NCBI GenBank assembly: GCA_965646445.1
Contig: CBFFZW010000001.1
Span: 124,001 to 188,000, forward strand
Length of the DNA: 64,000 nt
Direction: 5' to 3'
DNA from: UBA11524 sp965646445
GTDB taxonomy: Bacteria > Bacillota > Clostridia > Christensenellales > Aristaeellaceae
The notes beneath the pieces were generated by a model. The model saw nothing but the letters and a program-made list of their open reading frames with translations, made no database searches and was not told the DNA's origin. Both the position numbers and the translations under genes were made by a program. Positions 18,083-27,084 of this stretch are shown piece by piece (within the stretch, counting starts at the first letter, position 1; each line of letters begins with the position of its first letter).

Positions 18083-20421
18083 TGCGCCGGAAATGGAGCG
18101 AAAAGAACAGGGGACGCGGCGGCGCCAGAAAGGTCAGCGCGTGGCTGCACGGCGTGGAGGCCAAGTGCGTCCTGACGGTGCTGCTGGGCACGCTGGCGCT
18201 GTACATGATCTTCGGCCTGGCCAGCGCGCCCCAGCGTTACAGCCTGCGGGTGGGCTCCATCTCTCACCAGACCATCACGGCCACCAAGGACGTGGTGGAC
18301 GAGATCACCACCCGGGAGCGGCGGGAGGCTGCCGCCAACGCGGTGGAGCCCTCCTACCATCCCAAGGAGGGCGCTTCCGAGGCGGTGATGGAGTCGCTGG
18401 GCAAGCTGTTTGAGGAGCTGCGCACCGTGCAGCAGTACGGCCTGACCCTCCGGGGGGAGAACACCTCCGCCGAGGAATGGCAGGATCACGCCTTTGAGGA
18501 GGGTGAGCTTGAATATGCCCAGAGCCTGGTGAAGACCATCTCCCTGAGCCGGTATCAGGCGACGACCCTTCTTCGCGCGGAAACCGAGGATTACGACGAC
18601 ATGGTTGCCGCCGTGACCCAGGCGGTCAAAAATACGCTGAACACCACCATCCGCGAGGGTCAGGTGAATCAGTCCATCGAGACCATCATGCAGATTGTGG
18701 GTTATCGGGTGGAGATTTCGCTTTTCCAGAACATCGTCCCCGTGGTGCTGCGCACCTGCGTGAAGCCCAACATGGTCATTGAGGAGGAGGCCACCGCCGA
18801 GGCCCGGCAGAAGGCCATGGACGCCCTGGAGCCGGTGGTGTACCTGCAGGGCCAGAACATCATCCGGGAGGGCGAGCGGGTCAGCGCCAATCAGATTGCC
18901 ATGCTGACGGCTCTGGGCCTGCTGGAAAACGACGCCTACGATTATTCCATCTACTTTGGCGCGGCGCTGCTGGTGCTTTCGGCCATCGCGGTGCTGCTGC
19001 TTCTGCTGCGCCTGCTGGCCCCTGAGCTTCTCCATGATCCCCGGCGGCTGGCGGTGGTCATGCTGGTGCTGGTGATGGGCGAGGGCTTGGCGGTGGTGGC
19101 CATCAAACTCATTCATACCTATGTGGCTCCTGTCACCATGGGCGCCATGCTCCTGACGGGCCTGCTGGGCGCCCCCGCGGCCGTGGCGGCGACCTTCAGC
19201 ATGGCCATGCTGTTCAGCGGGCTGGCGGCCACAGGCACCTCCGCGCTGTCGGCGGAAATGATTCATCTGCTGTTCTCGGGCATTGTGGGCGGCATGGTGG
19301 CCATCTGCTTCCTCAAGGGCAAGCCTCAGCGCTTCCGCATGGTGGTCTGCGGCCTGATTGTGGCGCTGGTCAATCTGGTGCTGCTGGCCGCCACCGGGCT
19401 GATGACATCCAGCAATATGGATTCGGTGATGCAGAGCGTGCCCTGGTCCATGGGCGGCGGCATCCTCAGCGCTTTGCTGGCGGCGGGCCTTCAGCCTGTG
19501 TTCGAGACGGCCTTCAACCTGGCCACGCCCAGCAAGCTGCTGGAGCTGGCCAACCCCAACCACCCTTTGCTGCGCCGACTGCTCATCGAGGCCTCGGGCA
19601 CCTATCATCACGCCATCGTGGTGGCCAATCTGGCCGAGGCGGCGGCGGAAAAGATCGGCGCCAATCCCATACTGGCCCGAACCGGCGCGTACTTCCACGA
19701 CATCGGCAAGCTGAAACGCCCGCTGTATTTCAAGGAAAACCAGATGGGCGAGAACCCCCATGACCGCACCGATCCCTATGTGTCCGCGGCCATTGTGACT
19801 TCCCATACACGAGACGGCCTCCAACTGGCCCAGAAGTACCACCTGCCGCCGGAGGTGCAGCGCATCATCGTCGAGCATCACGGCGACACGCCAGCCATGT
19901 TCTTCTACCACAAGGCCCTCCAGCAGGCTGACGGCAAGCCCGTTGACATGGCGGATTTCCGCTACGACGGCCCCCGTCCCAGCACCAAGGAGAGCGCCAT
20001 CATCATGCTGGCGGACACCATTGAGGCCGCCGTGCGCTCCATGCCGGATCCCACGCCCCAGGCCATTGAGCGGTTCATTGAGCGCCTGGTGCGCGGCAAG
20101 CTGGAGGATGGGCAGCTGAGCCATTCGCCCCTGACCCTCCAGGACATCGACATGATCTGTGAGGCCTTCGCCACGGTGCTCAACGGCGTGTTCCATGAGC
20201 GCATCGAGTATCCCACGGTGGATGCCGCCAGGGGAGCCGCGCTGCCGCCCAAGGCCGCAGAGGCTCCTGAAAAGGCACCCGCCGAGGACAAGGAGCAGGC
20301 TGTACCCGCCGAGCCGGAAAAGCATGCTTCCGAGGGCGCGGAGGAAGCCGAAAGCAAGCCGGCTGAGGATGACACGCCCCCGCAGGAGGCCGCCGAGCCG
20401 AAGGAGGAGGATACGCCGTGA
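18079..20421 (+). CDS. 7TM-HD family c-di-AMP phosphodiesterase PgpH-like
   Basis: This 780-residue membrane phosphohydrolase has an N-terminal membrane segment (about 30-48) and an extracellular 7TMR-HDED domain (about 60-290). A bundle of membrane helices (about 295-480) follows, then a cytoplasmic HD domain with His at YHHAIVV (about 509) and the metal-binding HD pair in YFHDIGKLKRP (about 538). Characterised PgpH proteins hydrolyse c-di-AMP to pApA. The last ~65 residues form a Glu/Ala/Pro-rich acidic tail (EAPEKAPAEDKEQAVPAEPE), longer than in model proteins and probably disordered. It is coupled to phoH and to the following gene by 4-nt overlaps. Confidence 0.88.
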   Translation: MMRRKWSEKNRGRGGARKVSAWLHGVEAKCVLTVLLGTLALYMIFGLASAPQRYSLRVGSISHQTITATKDVVDEITTRERREAAANAVEPSYHPKEGASEAVMESLGKLFEELRTVQQYGLTLRGENTSAEEWQDHAFEEGELEYAQSLVKTISLSRYQATTLLRAETEDYDDMVAAVTQAVKNTLNTTIREGQVNQSIETIMQIVGYRVEISLFQNIVPVVLRTCVKPNMVIEEEATAEARQKAMDALEPVVYLQGQNIIREGERVSANQIAMLTALGLLENDAYDYSIYFGAALLVLSAIAVLLLLLRLLAPELLHDPRRLAVVMLVLVMGEGLAVVAIKLIHTYVAPVTMGAMLLTGLLGAPAAVAATFSMAMLFSGLAATGTSALSAEMIHLLFSGIVGGMVAICFLKGKPQRFRMVVCGLIVALVNLVLLAATGLMTSSNMDSVMQSVPWSMGGGILSALLAAGLQPVFETAFNLATPSKLLELANPNHPLLRRLLIEASGTYHHAIVVANLAEAAAEKIGANPILARTGAYFHDIGKLKRPLYFKENQMGENPHDRTDPYVSAAIVTSHTRDGLQLAQKYHLPPEVQRIIVEHHGDTPAMFFYHKALQQADGKPVDMADFRYDGPRPSTKESAIIMLADTIEAAVRSMPDPTPQAIERFIERLVRGKLEDGQLSHSPLTLQDIDMICEAFATVLNGVFHERIEYPTVDAARGAALPPKAAEAPEKAPAEDKEQAVPAEPEKHASEGAEEAESKPAEDDTPPQEAAEPKEEDTP

Positions 20422-21317
20422 CGATCCTTTGGCAATTGGATGTCCCTGTGGATGAGGCGTGGCTTCGGCTGATGCAGCAGGCCGCGGACGCCGCCCTTGC
20501 GGCTGAGGGCGTGACACGGCCCTGCGCGGTCGCCATCCGCCTGTGCGACGACGAGGCCATCCGCGCCGTCAACCGGGCCTACCGGGACGTGGATCGGGCC
20601 ACGGACGTGCTGTCCTTCCCGACGGTGAACTATCCGGCGGGGGTGACGGCGGGTCAGGCGGATCGCCTGCTTCGGCAGGAATGGGATGACGAGACGGACG
20701 CCTGCATGCTGGGTGATCTGGTGATTTCCATCCCGCGCGTGGAGGCCCAGGCCAGGGAATACGGCCATTCCTTCCGCCGGGAGGCCGCGTATCTGACGGT
20801 TCACGGCCTGTGCCATCTGATGGGCTATGACCATATGGAGGACGAGGACAAGCGACGGATGCGCGCCATGGAGGAACGGGTGCTGGCGGCCATCGACGCG
20901 GCCCGGGACGGCCGTTCGGTTTCGGACCGGCAGCTGCTAACCATGGCCCGCGAGGCCATGAAGACCAGCTATTCCCCCTATTCCGGGTATGCCGTGGGCG
21001 CGGCGCTGCTGTGCGCGGACGGCCGGGTTTATCAGGGCTGCAACATTGAGAACGCCGCCTTCGGGCTGACCAACTGCGCCGAGCGAACCGCCATTTTCAA
21101 GGCTGTCAGCGAAGGCGCGACGGACTTCACCGCCATCGCCATCGCTGCGAAGGATTCCGCGCCCTGGCCCTGCGGCGCCTGCCGTCAGGTCTTGAATGAG
21201 TTTGCCCCCGACATCCGCGTGATGGTCACCTGGGGCGAGGAGCAGGTGGCGGAAATGCCGCTGTCTCAGCTGCTTCCGCAGGGGTTCGGCCCCAAGGCCC
21301 TGCCCGACAGAACATAA
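20418..21317 (+). CDS. YbeY endoribonuclease fused to cytidine deaminase
   Basis: One 299-residue reading frame encodes two enzymes. Residues 1-160 are YbeY, the rRNA-maturation/quality-control metallo-RNase, with zinc site HGLCHLMGYDH (about 128-138). Residues 168-299 are a cytidine deaminase with the zinc signatures CAER (about 221) and PCGAC (about 251) plus SYSPYSGYAVGAALL. The junction (RDGRSVSDRQLLTMAREAM) is clean, with no indel signature. In many Bacillota the order is ybeY, dgkA, cdd, era; here dgkA is missing and ybeY and cdd have merged. The GTG start overlaps the pgpH stop. Confidence 0.9.
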   Translation: MTILWQLDVPVDEAWLRLMQQAADAALAAEGVTRPCAVAIRLCDDEAIRAVNRAYRDVDRATDVLSFPTVNYPAGVTAGQADRLLRQEWDDETDACMLGDLVISIPRVEAQAREYGHSFRREAAYLTVHGLCHLMGYDHMEDEDKRRMRAMEERVLAAIDAARDGRSVSDRQLLTMAREAMKTSYSPYSGYAVGAALLCADGRVYQGCNIENAAFGLTNCAERTAIFKAVSEGATDFTAIAIAAKDSAPWPCGACRQVLNEFAPDIRVMVTWGEEQVAEMPLSQLLPQGFGPKALPDRT

Positions 21318-21332
21318 GAACGGAGAGAACAT

Positions 21333-22238
21333 ATGACGCAGACAGAGGTAAAGCGGCCCTTTCATTCGGGCTTTGTGACCATCGTGGGGCGGCCCAATGT
21401 GGGCAAATCCACGCTGATGAACGCGCTGGTGGGGGAGAAGGTGGCCATCGTTTCCAATCGCCCGCAGACCACCCGCAACCGCATCATGGGCGTGGCGACG
21501 CGGCCCGACTGGCAGATGGTCTTTCTGGATACTCCCGGCATCCACAATCCTCGCACCCGGCTGGGCGAGTATATGATGCAGTCCGTCAAGGAAGCCATGG
21601 ACGGCATGGACGTCATCCTGGTGCTGACGGATGCCACGCAGGTGGGCGAGCATGACCGGCAGATCATCCGGGATATGGCGGGCAAGAAGGTGCCCAAGCT
21701 GCTGGCGCTGAACAAGATCGACCTGCTGCCCAAGGAAAAGCTCCTGGGCCTGATCGCGGAGTTTTCCCAGCTGGGCTATGACGGCATCATTCCCATCAGC
21801 GCCAAGACCGGCGACGGCCTGCCTGAATTGACCGAGGCGCTGGTCAAGGGCCTTCCCGAGGGGCCGAAGTATTTCCCGGACGATATGATGACCGACCAGC
21901 CGGAGCGGCTGATCTGCGCGGAGATGATCCGGGAAAAGGCGCTTTTGCACCTGCGGGACGAGGTGCCCCACGGCATCGGCGTGGAAATGATGGCCATGAA
22001 CAAGGAAAACGACCATTTCATGGAGATTCACGCCACCATCTACTGCGAGCGGGACGCGCACAAGGGCATCATCATCGGCAAGCATGGGGCGATGCTCCAG
22101 CTCATCGGCTCCGAGGCCCGGGCGGACATCGAGCAGCTGCTGGGGATGCATGTGAACCTGAAATTGTGGGTCAAGGTTCGGCCGGACTGGCGCAACCGCA
22201 TGGACGATCTGCGGACGCTGGGCTACGAGAGCAAGTAA
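21333..22238 (+). CDS. era: GTPase Era
   Basis: Ribosome-biogenesis GTPase of 301 residues that binds the 3' end of 16S rRNA during 30S assembly. The N-terminal GTPase domain has G1 GRPNVGKST, G3 DTPGIH and G4 NKID. The C-terminal KH domain contains HKGIIIGKHGAMLQLIGSEA. It follows ybeY/cdd by 15 nt, the canonical Bacillota position, and is the last gene of the operon before the terminator at 22250. Confidence 0.95.
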   Translation: MTQTEVKRPFHSGFVTIVGRPNVGKSTLMNALVGEKVAIVSNRPQTTRNRIMGVATRPDWQMVFLDTPGIHNPRTRLGEYMMQSVKEAMDGMDVILVLTDATQVGEHDRQIIRDMAGKKVPKLLALNKIDLLPKEKLLGLIAEFSQLGYDGIIPISAKTGDGLPELTEALVKGLPEGPKYFPDDMMTDQPERLICAEMIREKALLHLRDEVPHGIGVEMMAMNKENDHFMEIHATIYCERDAHKGIIIGKHGAMLQLIGSEARADIEQLLGMHVNLKLWVKVRPDWRNRMDDLRTLGYESK

Positions 22239-22249
22239 GGATCAACATC

Positions 22250-22275
22250 GGCGTCTCCGTGTGCGGAGGCGCTTT
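22250..22275 (+). terminator. Terminator after era
   Basis: GCGTCTCCG-TGTG-CGGAGGCGC followed by TTTCCTGT. The T-run is short, so efficiency may be moderate. Confidence 0.6.
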
Positions 22276-22414
22276 CCTGTCGTTATTTCCATTCCGCATT
22301 AAATACATCAGGAAAACAGCCCAACGCCCTCAGGCTATGGTATGATACCAGTGAAAAGACGAGGATTCGGAAGGCCGGGAGCGGTCTTCATGGCTCATTG
22401 AAAAGGAGTTGCCC

Positions 22415-23686
22415 ATGGAAGGAACCTTTTATCCCGCCCGCTTGAAGGGCGTCATGGCTGCCCCGGCGTCCAAGTCCGAGGCCCATCGCAGCATGATCTG
22501 CGCCGGACTGACGCCGGGTGTTACGGTACTGGACGGCTTCATGGATTCGGCGGATATGCAGGCCACCGCCCGATGCCTGACGGCGCTGGGGGCGAAGCTG
22601 CGTCAGGAGGGAGAGCGCCTGACGGTGGAAGGCGGCCAGCGACCCCATGGCGGATTGCCGGTGCTGGATTGCGGGGAGAGCGGCTCGACCCTGCGCTTTT
22701 TTGTGCCTATCGCTCTGAGCCTCAGCGGCGGCGGTGTGTTTCGGATGCACGGGCGGCTGGGCCAGCGGCCCATGGATGTGTACCGGGAGCTTTTTGTGCC
22801 CCGGGGCGTCCAGTGGCACATGGGCGTCGGGGCGGACGGCGCGGCGGAGCTGACCGTGCAGGGACGCCTGGAGTGCGGCGCGTATGTGCTGCCGGGCAAC
22901 GTTTCCAGCCAGTTTGTGTCCGGGCTGCTGTTTGCCCTGCCGCTATTGGGGGACGCGTCCACCCTGACGGTTCAGCCGCCGGTGGAATCAGCGGGTTATA
23001 TCCGCATGACGGCGGAAACCCTGCGGCAAAGCGGCATCGTCATTGAGGAGACCGCGCCCTTCACCTGGCGGATCCCTGGCGGGCAGACCTATCGGGCCCG
23101 TGACGGCCGTCTGACGGGGGACTACTCCCAGGCGGCGGTGCTGCTCTGCGCCGGGGCCTTGGGCCATGATGTGAAGGTCACGGGGCTGATGAGCCGCACG
23201 GCCCAGGGGGATCGGGCTGTCCTGACGCATCTGGCCGCCTTGGGGGCTGATGTCCTGGAGGATGCCGACGGCCTACAGGTGCGGGCGAAGGCCCTGCACG
23301 GCGCTGTGCTGGATGTACGCGACTGCCCGGACATTGTGCCGGTGCTGGCCTTGACGTGCCAGCTGGCCCAGGGGGAAAGCCGCCTGATGGGCTGCGGACG
23401 CCTGCGCCTGAAGGAGTGCGACCGCCTGACGGCCACGGTGGATGTCCTCAACAGTCTGGGCGGCTGTGCCCATGCGGAAGGCGACGATCTGGTTATCCGG
23501 GGCGTACCGGCCCTGAAGGGCGACGTCACCGTTGACGGCTTCAACGACCATCGCATGGTGATGCTGCTTTCACTGGCGGCCACCGTGTGTCAGGAGCCTG
23601 TGACCGTGCGGGGCGTGGAGGCGCTGAACAAGTCCTGGCCCGATTATCTGGCGGTCTACACCGCCCTGGGAGGGAAGGCGATATGA
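22415..23686 (+). CDS. aroA: 3-phosphoshikimate 1-carboxyvinyltransferase (EPSP synthase)
   Basis: This shikimate-pathway enzyme joins shikimate-3-phosphate and PEP to give EPSP. The 423-residue protein shows the family motifs: PASKSEAHRSMICAGL near the N-terminus, CGESGSTLRF, and RLKECDRL plus GFNDHRMVML near the C-terminus. I chose ATG 22415 because AAAAGGAG lies 6 nt upstream. The stop overlaps the aroC start by 4 nt, so aroA-aroC-pheA make a short operon that leads from shikimate-3-P to phenylpyruvate. Confidence 0.93.
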   Translation: MEGTFYPARLKGVMAAPASKSEAHRSMICAGLTPGVTVLDGFMDSADMQATARCLTALGAKLRQEGERLTVEGGQRPHGGLPVLDCGESGSTLRFFVPIALSLSGGGVFRMHGRLGQRPMDVYRELFVPRGVQWHMGVGADGAAELTVQGRLECGAYVLPGNVSSQFVSGLLFALPLLGDASTLTVQPPVESAGYIRMTAETLRQSGIVIEETAPFTWRIPGGQTYRARDGRLTGDYSQAAVLLCAGALGHDVKVTGLMSRTAQGDRAVLTHLAALGADVLEDADGLQVRAKALHGAVLDVRDCPDIVPVLALTCQLAQGESRLMGCGRLRLKECDRLTATVDVLNSLGGCAHAEGDDLVIRGVPALKGDVTVDGFNDHRMVMLLSLAATVCQEPVTVRGVEALNKSWPDYLAVYTALGGKAI

Positions 23687-24774
23687 GCAGCTGCTTCGGC
23701 AATCACCTGAGGCTGTCCCTGTTCGGGCAAAGCCATGGCGAGGCCATCGGCATGACCATGGACGGCTTCCCGGCGGGGATGACCATCGACTTTCAGCGGC
23801 TTGAGGCCGAAATGGCCCGCCGCGCCCCTGGTCAAAGCCGGCTGACCACCAGCCGCAGGGAGCCGGATCAGCCGGAATTCCTCTCCGGCGTGCTGGACGG
23901 CGTGACAACGGGGCAGCCCTTGTGCGCCATCATCCGCAATACCAATACCAGAAGCCAGGATTACGGCCCCGGCGTCGATCTGGTGCGCCCCGGCCACGCG
24001 GATTATACGGGTCATGTCCGGTATTATGGCTTTGAGGATTGGCGGGGCGGGGGACACTTTTCCGGCAGGCTCACCGCGCCGCTGGTGGTGGCGGGTACCC
24101 TGTGCCGCCAATGGCTGGAGGCCAAGGGGGTCGACATCCTCTGCCACATCCAGCGCCTGGGTCATGTGGAGGATGCCTCGCTGATGGATGCCGAGCAGCC
24201 GGTGGACGGCGCGGCGCTCAGGAGCCAGGCGCTGCCTGTGCTGCGCTCGGAGGTGGCCGCCGCCATGGAGGCGGAGATCCTGACGGCCCGGAGCGAGGGC
24301 GATTCCGTGGGCGGTGTGCTGGAATGCAAGGTAACGGGTCTGCCCGCCGGGCTTGGCGCCCCCTTTTTTGACAGCGTGGAAAGCGTCCTGAGTCATTTAA
24401 TGTTTGCCATTCCCGCCGTGAAGGGCGTTGAATTCGGGGAGGGCTTCGACTTTGCGAATTTGAGGGGAAGCGAGGCCAACGACGCCTTCCGCATGACGGA
24501 CAAGGGCCCGGTGACGGTGACGAACCACGCGGGCGGCGTCAACGGCGGCATCAGCAACGGCATGCCGGTGATCTTCCGCTGCGCCGTGCGGGCCACGCCA
24601 TCCATCGCCCTCAGGCAGCAGACGGTCTCCCTCTGGGAGCAAAAGGACGCAGAGCTGTCGATTCACGGCAGGCATGATCCCTGCATTCTGCCCAGGGCCG
24701 TGCCGGTGATGGAAGCCATGACGGCCATCGGCCTGATGGAACTGTGGAAGGAGCGGGCCGCATGCGTCAAGTGA
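23683..24774 (+). CDS. aroC: Chorismate synthase
   Basis: FMN-dependent enzyme of 363 residues that converts EPSP to chorismate. The start ATG 23683 overlaps the aroA stop. Family motifs are visible: SLFGQSHGEAIGMTMDG at the N-terminus, GHADYTGHVRYYGFEDWRGGG with the FMN-contacting region, and NHAGGVNGGISNGMPV. The length is normal for the family. Confidence 0.95.
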   Translation: MSSCFGNHLRLSLFGQSHGEAIGMTMDGFPAGMTIDFQRLEAEMARRAPGQSRLTTSRREPDQPEFLSGVLDGVTTGQPLCAIIRNTNTRSQDYGPGVDLVRPGHADYTGHVRYYGFEDWRGGGHFSGRLTAPLVVAGTLCRQWLEAKGVDILCHIQRLGHVEDASLMDAEQPVDGAALRSQALPVLRSEVAAAMEAEILTARSEGDSVGGVLECKVTGLPAGLGAPFFDSVESVLSHLMFAIPAVKGVEFGEGFDFANLRGSEANDAFRMTDKGPVTVTNHAGGVNGGISNGMPVIFRCAVRATPSIALRQQTVSLWEQKDAELSIHGRHDPCILPRAVPVMEAMTAIGLMELWKERAACVK

Positions 24775-25595
24775 TCGCCTATCCCGGCACCCAGGGGAGC
24801 TTTTCCGCGGCGGCGGCACAGGAGGCCTTTCCTGAAGGCCGCTGCGTGGGCTTCCCGACCTTTCCCGAAGCGGCGCAGGCTGTGATGGATGGAGCGGCGG
24901 ACTACGCCCTGCTGCCGGTAGAAAATTCCTTCGCCGGGGCCGTGCTGCCCACCTATGGCCTGCTGGAAAGGCTGCCGCTGCACATCGTCGGGGAAACCAT
25001 GAAGGCCGTGCGCCATCAGCTGCTTGCGCTAGAAGGCGCCACGCTGGAGGGAATCCGGCAGATCGCGTCCCATCCCCAGGCCATCGCCCAGTGCGACGAC
25101 TTCCTGGCGACGCTGCCGGGGGTGCAGATCATTCCCAGCGTCAACACGGCCATCAGCGCCCGGGAGGTGGCGGAAAGCGGAGACGTGACCCGCGCGGCCA
25201 TCGCCAGCGAGGAGGCTGCCAACGCCTTTGGCCTGACCATCCTGCGGCGCAATATTCAGACCAGCAACCGGAACACCACCCGCTTTTTCATCCTGTCCCG
25301 GGAGCGGAAACCCTTGGGTGAGCCGGGGAAGGCCACGGTGGTATTTCGGGTGAACAACGAGGTTGGCGCGCTGGTGAAGGTGCTGTCATCCTTTGCCGAC
25401 AGCGGGCTGAACATGTCGCGCATCGAAAGCCGTCCGCTGCCGGAAACCACCTTTGCCTACTTTTTCTCGGCGGATTTTGAGGGAACCATGGACGCCGATC
25501 ATCTGACTGCCGCCATGCAGGCTGCGTCGGCCTATACCCTGGAGCTTCGGCTGCTGGGGGTCTATCCCAAGGCGGTTCGCCCTCAGGAGGCGTAA
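24762..25595 (+). CDS. pheA: Prephenate dehydratase
   Basis: Enzyme of 277 residues that turns prephenate into phenylpyruvate for phenylalanine synthesis. The N-terminal PDT domain carries YPGTQGSFSAAAAQEAF, PVENSFAG and the active-site NTTRFFIL motif. A C-terminal ACT domain (about 190-270) with NNEVGALVKVLSSFADSGLNMSRIESRP should bind phenylalanine for feedback inhibition. No chorismate mutase domain is fused to it, so that activity must come from another gene. The start overlaps aroC by 13 nt. Confidence 0.93.
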   Translation: MRQVIAYPGTQGSFSAAAAQEAFPEGRCVGFPTFPEAAQAVMDGAADYALLPVENSFAGAVLPTYGLLERLPLHIVGETMKAVRHQLLALEGATLEGIRQIASHPQAIAQCDDFLATLPGVQIIPSVNTAISAREVAESGDVTRAAIASEEAANAFGLTILRRNIQTSNRNTTRFFILSRERKPLGEPGKATVVFRVNNEVGALVKVLSSFADSGLNMSRIESRPLPETTFAYFFSADFEGTMDADHLTAAMQAASAYTLELRLLGVYPKAVRPQEA

Positions 25596-25638
25596 AAGCC
25601 GTCAGACGAAATTTCCACGGGAATTTTGGCAGGAAGTA

Positions 25639-25667
25639 TTGACAAATCCCTTCCAAGGTGGTATCAT
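25639..25667 (+). promoter_or_regulatory. Promoter of the tRNA-Arg pair
   Basis: Perfect TTGACA (25639-25644), 17-nt spacer and TATCAT (25662-25667), 30 nt upstream of the first tRNA. This is a strong sigma-A-type promoter, as expected for stable RNA. Confidence 0.85.
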
Positions 25668-25673
25668 AACCAA

Positions 25674-25814
25674 GCTGTCAGAAAGCAGCGGTATGTGGGC
25701 TCGTAGCTCAGCTGGATAGAGTGTTTGACTACGAATCAAAAGGTCGTGGGTTCGAATCCCGCCGGGCTCACTTGATTGGGAGCAATCCTGACGCACACCG
25801 CTGCTTTGGACAGC
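25674..25814. repeat. Near-perfect inverted repeat flanking tRNA-Arg copy 1
   Basis: The left arm 25674-25691 (GCTGTCAGAAAGCAGCGG) and right arm 25798-25814 (CCGCTGCTTTGGACAGC) are complementary except at one small internal position. In the primary transcript they would form a stem enclosing the first tRNA. Confidence 0.75.
25697..25770 (+). tRNA. tRNA-Arg(ACG), copy 1, no encoded CCA
   Basis: The cloverleaf can be folded by eye: acceptor GGGCTCG/CGGGCTC, D-arm GCTCAGCTGGATAGAGT, anticodon loop with ACG, T-loop TTCGAAT. The sequence after discriminator A is CTT, so CCA must be added by nucleotidyltransferase. The mature part is identical to copy 2. Confidence 0.95.
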
Positions 25815-25818
25815 ATGT

Positions 25819-25895
25819 GGGCTCGTAGCTCAGCTGGATAGAGTGTTTGACTACGAATCAAAAGGTCGTGGGTTCGAATCCCGCCGGGCTCACCA
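25819..25895 (+). tRNA. tRNA-Arg(ACG), copy 2, CCA encoded
   Basis: Same 74-nt tRNA body as copy 1 (anticodon ACG), here followed by an encoded CCA (25893-25895) and directly by a terminator. It marks the left border of the accessory island that starts with the tyrosine recombinase gene. Confidence 0.95.
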
Positions 25896-25896
25896 G

Positions 25897-25926
25897 AGAA
25901 GCAGTTATGGTAACTGCTTCTTTTTT
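25897..25926 (+). terminator. Terminator of the tRNA-Arg operon
   Basis: AGAAGCAGTTA-TGG-TAACTGCTTCT followed by TTTTTT, starting two bases after the CCA of copy 2. Confidence 0.9.
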
Positions 25927-26108
25927 GTATCACAAGCATTGCGGCAAGATGATCGATCATGTAAGTACCAAAAGAATTAGTTTATTGCTAAACGAAGGCA
26001 TACATCGGCATAAAAAACAAACATGCTTTCATCATCCCATATAAAAGACGGAACAGGATGGCAATTTCCTTCGGGCTTTGGTATGCTTCTGAAAAAGGAG
26101 GAATACCA

Positions 26109-26948
26109 ATGAATCAGATGAAGCTGCTGGAAGGTTATGTTCATGAACTTTATAACCAAGAACGCGCTACTGCCACGATTCAGAAATATGTTCATGATGT
26201 GCGAGAATTCCTGAACTGGTGTGGGCGGCAGCGCATTGATAGCCTGAGCAAGGAACAGGTGATCCATTGGCGGCGGGAGCAGGAGGAAAGCAAGGCACCT
26301 GCCACGGTTAATGCGGCCATCGCGGCTGTGAATAGTTTTTTGCGGTTTATTGGCCGGGATGAATGCTGCGTTCGGTCGCTGAAAGTGCAGCGCGCACTGT
26401 ATCGAGAACGCAGGCTTGAACTATCAAGGGAGGCGTATTTCTGCCTGTTGCGAACTGCGGAAAGAATCTCCGAGCAAACTGCCTGTATGCTGGAAACCAT
26501 CTGTGCTACGGGCATCCGAGTTAGTGAGCTGCGATATGTGACGGTGCAGGCCATTCGGAAGGGCCTCGCAATCGTCCGAAATAGAGGTAAGTGCCGTACC
26601 ATTCTTCTGCCGGAGCGCCTGCGGTCGCGGTTGTTCCAATTTTGCCAAGCATGTGGACTGACCTCAGGAGCGGTGTTCATTGGCAGGCATGGTCAGCCCA
26701 TCAGCCGGTATGCGATCTGGCGGCGGATGAAGCAGTTGTGCGCGGCGGCTCGAGTAACACCGGGGAAGGTCTTTCCCCATAACCTGCGGCACCTGTTTGC
26801 TGTACGTTTTTATCAGGTTCAGCATGACTTGGAACATCTGGCCGACATTCTTGGGCATAGCAACGTCAATACCACGCGCATTTATACAAAGCTCAGTGGG
26901 GAGGAGCATCGTCGCCAAATGGATGCTCTCATGCTGACGCGATCATAA
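26109..26948 (+). CDS. Tyrosine recombinase (XerC/D-like, phase-variation type candidate)
   Basis: This 279-residue site-specific recombinase has an N-terminal SAM-like core-binding domain (about 5-90, ATIQKYVHDVREFLNWCG) and a C-terminal catalytic domain. The catalytic residues are in place: Arg in ATGIRVSELR, His-x-x-Arg in HNLRHLFA (about 224), His in DILGHSNVNTTR, and nucleophile Tyr259 in RIYTK. ATG 26109 follows AAAAAGGAGG. A 12-bp palindrome ATGATCGATCAT (25949-25960) lies in its upstream region. It sits next to a tRNA and directly upstream of the inverted-repeat-bounded promoter at 27085-27258, so it could be an island integrase, the invertase of that switch, or both. Its small size and position favour the invertase role. 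Confidence 0.88.
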   Translation: MNQMKLLEGYVHELYNQERATATIQKYVHDVREFLNWCGRQRIDSLSKEQVIHWRREQEESKAPATVNAAIAAVNSFLRFIGRDECCVRSLKVQRALYRERRLELSREAYFCLLRTAERISEQTACMLETICATGIRVSELRYVTVQAIRKGLAIVRNRGKCRTILLPERLRSRLFQFCQACGLTSGAVFIGRHGQPISRYAIWRRMKQLCAAARVTPGKVFPHNLRHLFAVRFYQVQHDLEHLADILGHSNVNTTRIYTKLSGEEHRRQMDALMLTRS

Positions 26949-27084
26949 GGAAACAACAACCGCATGAATTGATAGCGGCCTTGTTTGCTATACGCAAATT
27001 TTCATCAATGGTTTCAAAACGCTGGAATTATTTGAATATTATATCCTAATTTTCTCAAGCAGCATGGGCATTGTTTGTATTTTG

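Noticed and set aside
18058..20517. 819-codon minus-strand open frame
   Set aside because: It is the antisense shadow of the PgpH-like gene; high GC makes stop codons rare. The translation is His/Gln/Arg-rich without domains.
25949..25960. Perfect palindrome ATGATCGATCAT as an attachment core
   Set aside because: A 12-bp palindrome alone is weak evidence and no second copy was found; it is mentioned only with the recombinase gene.
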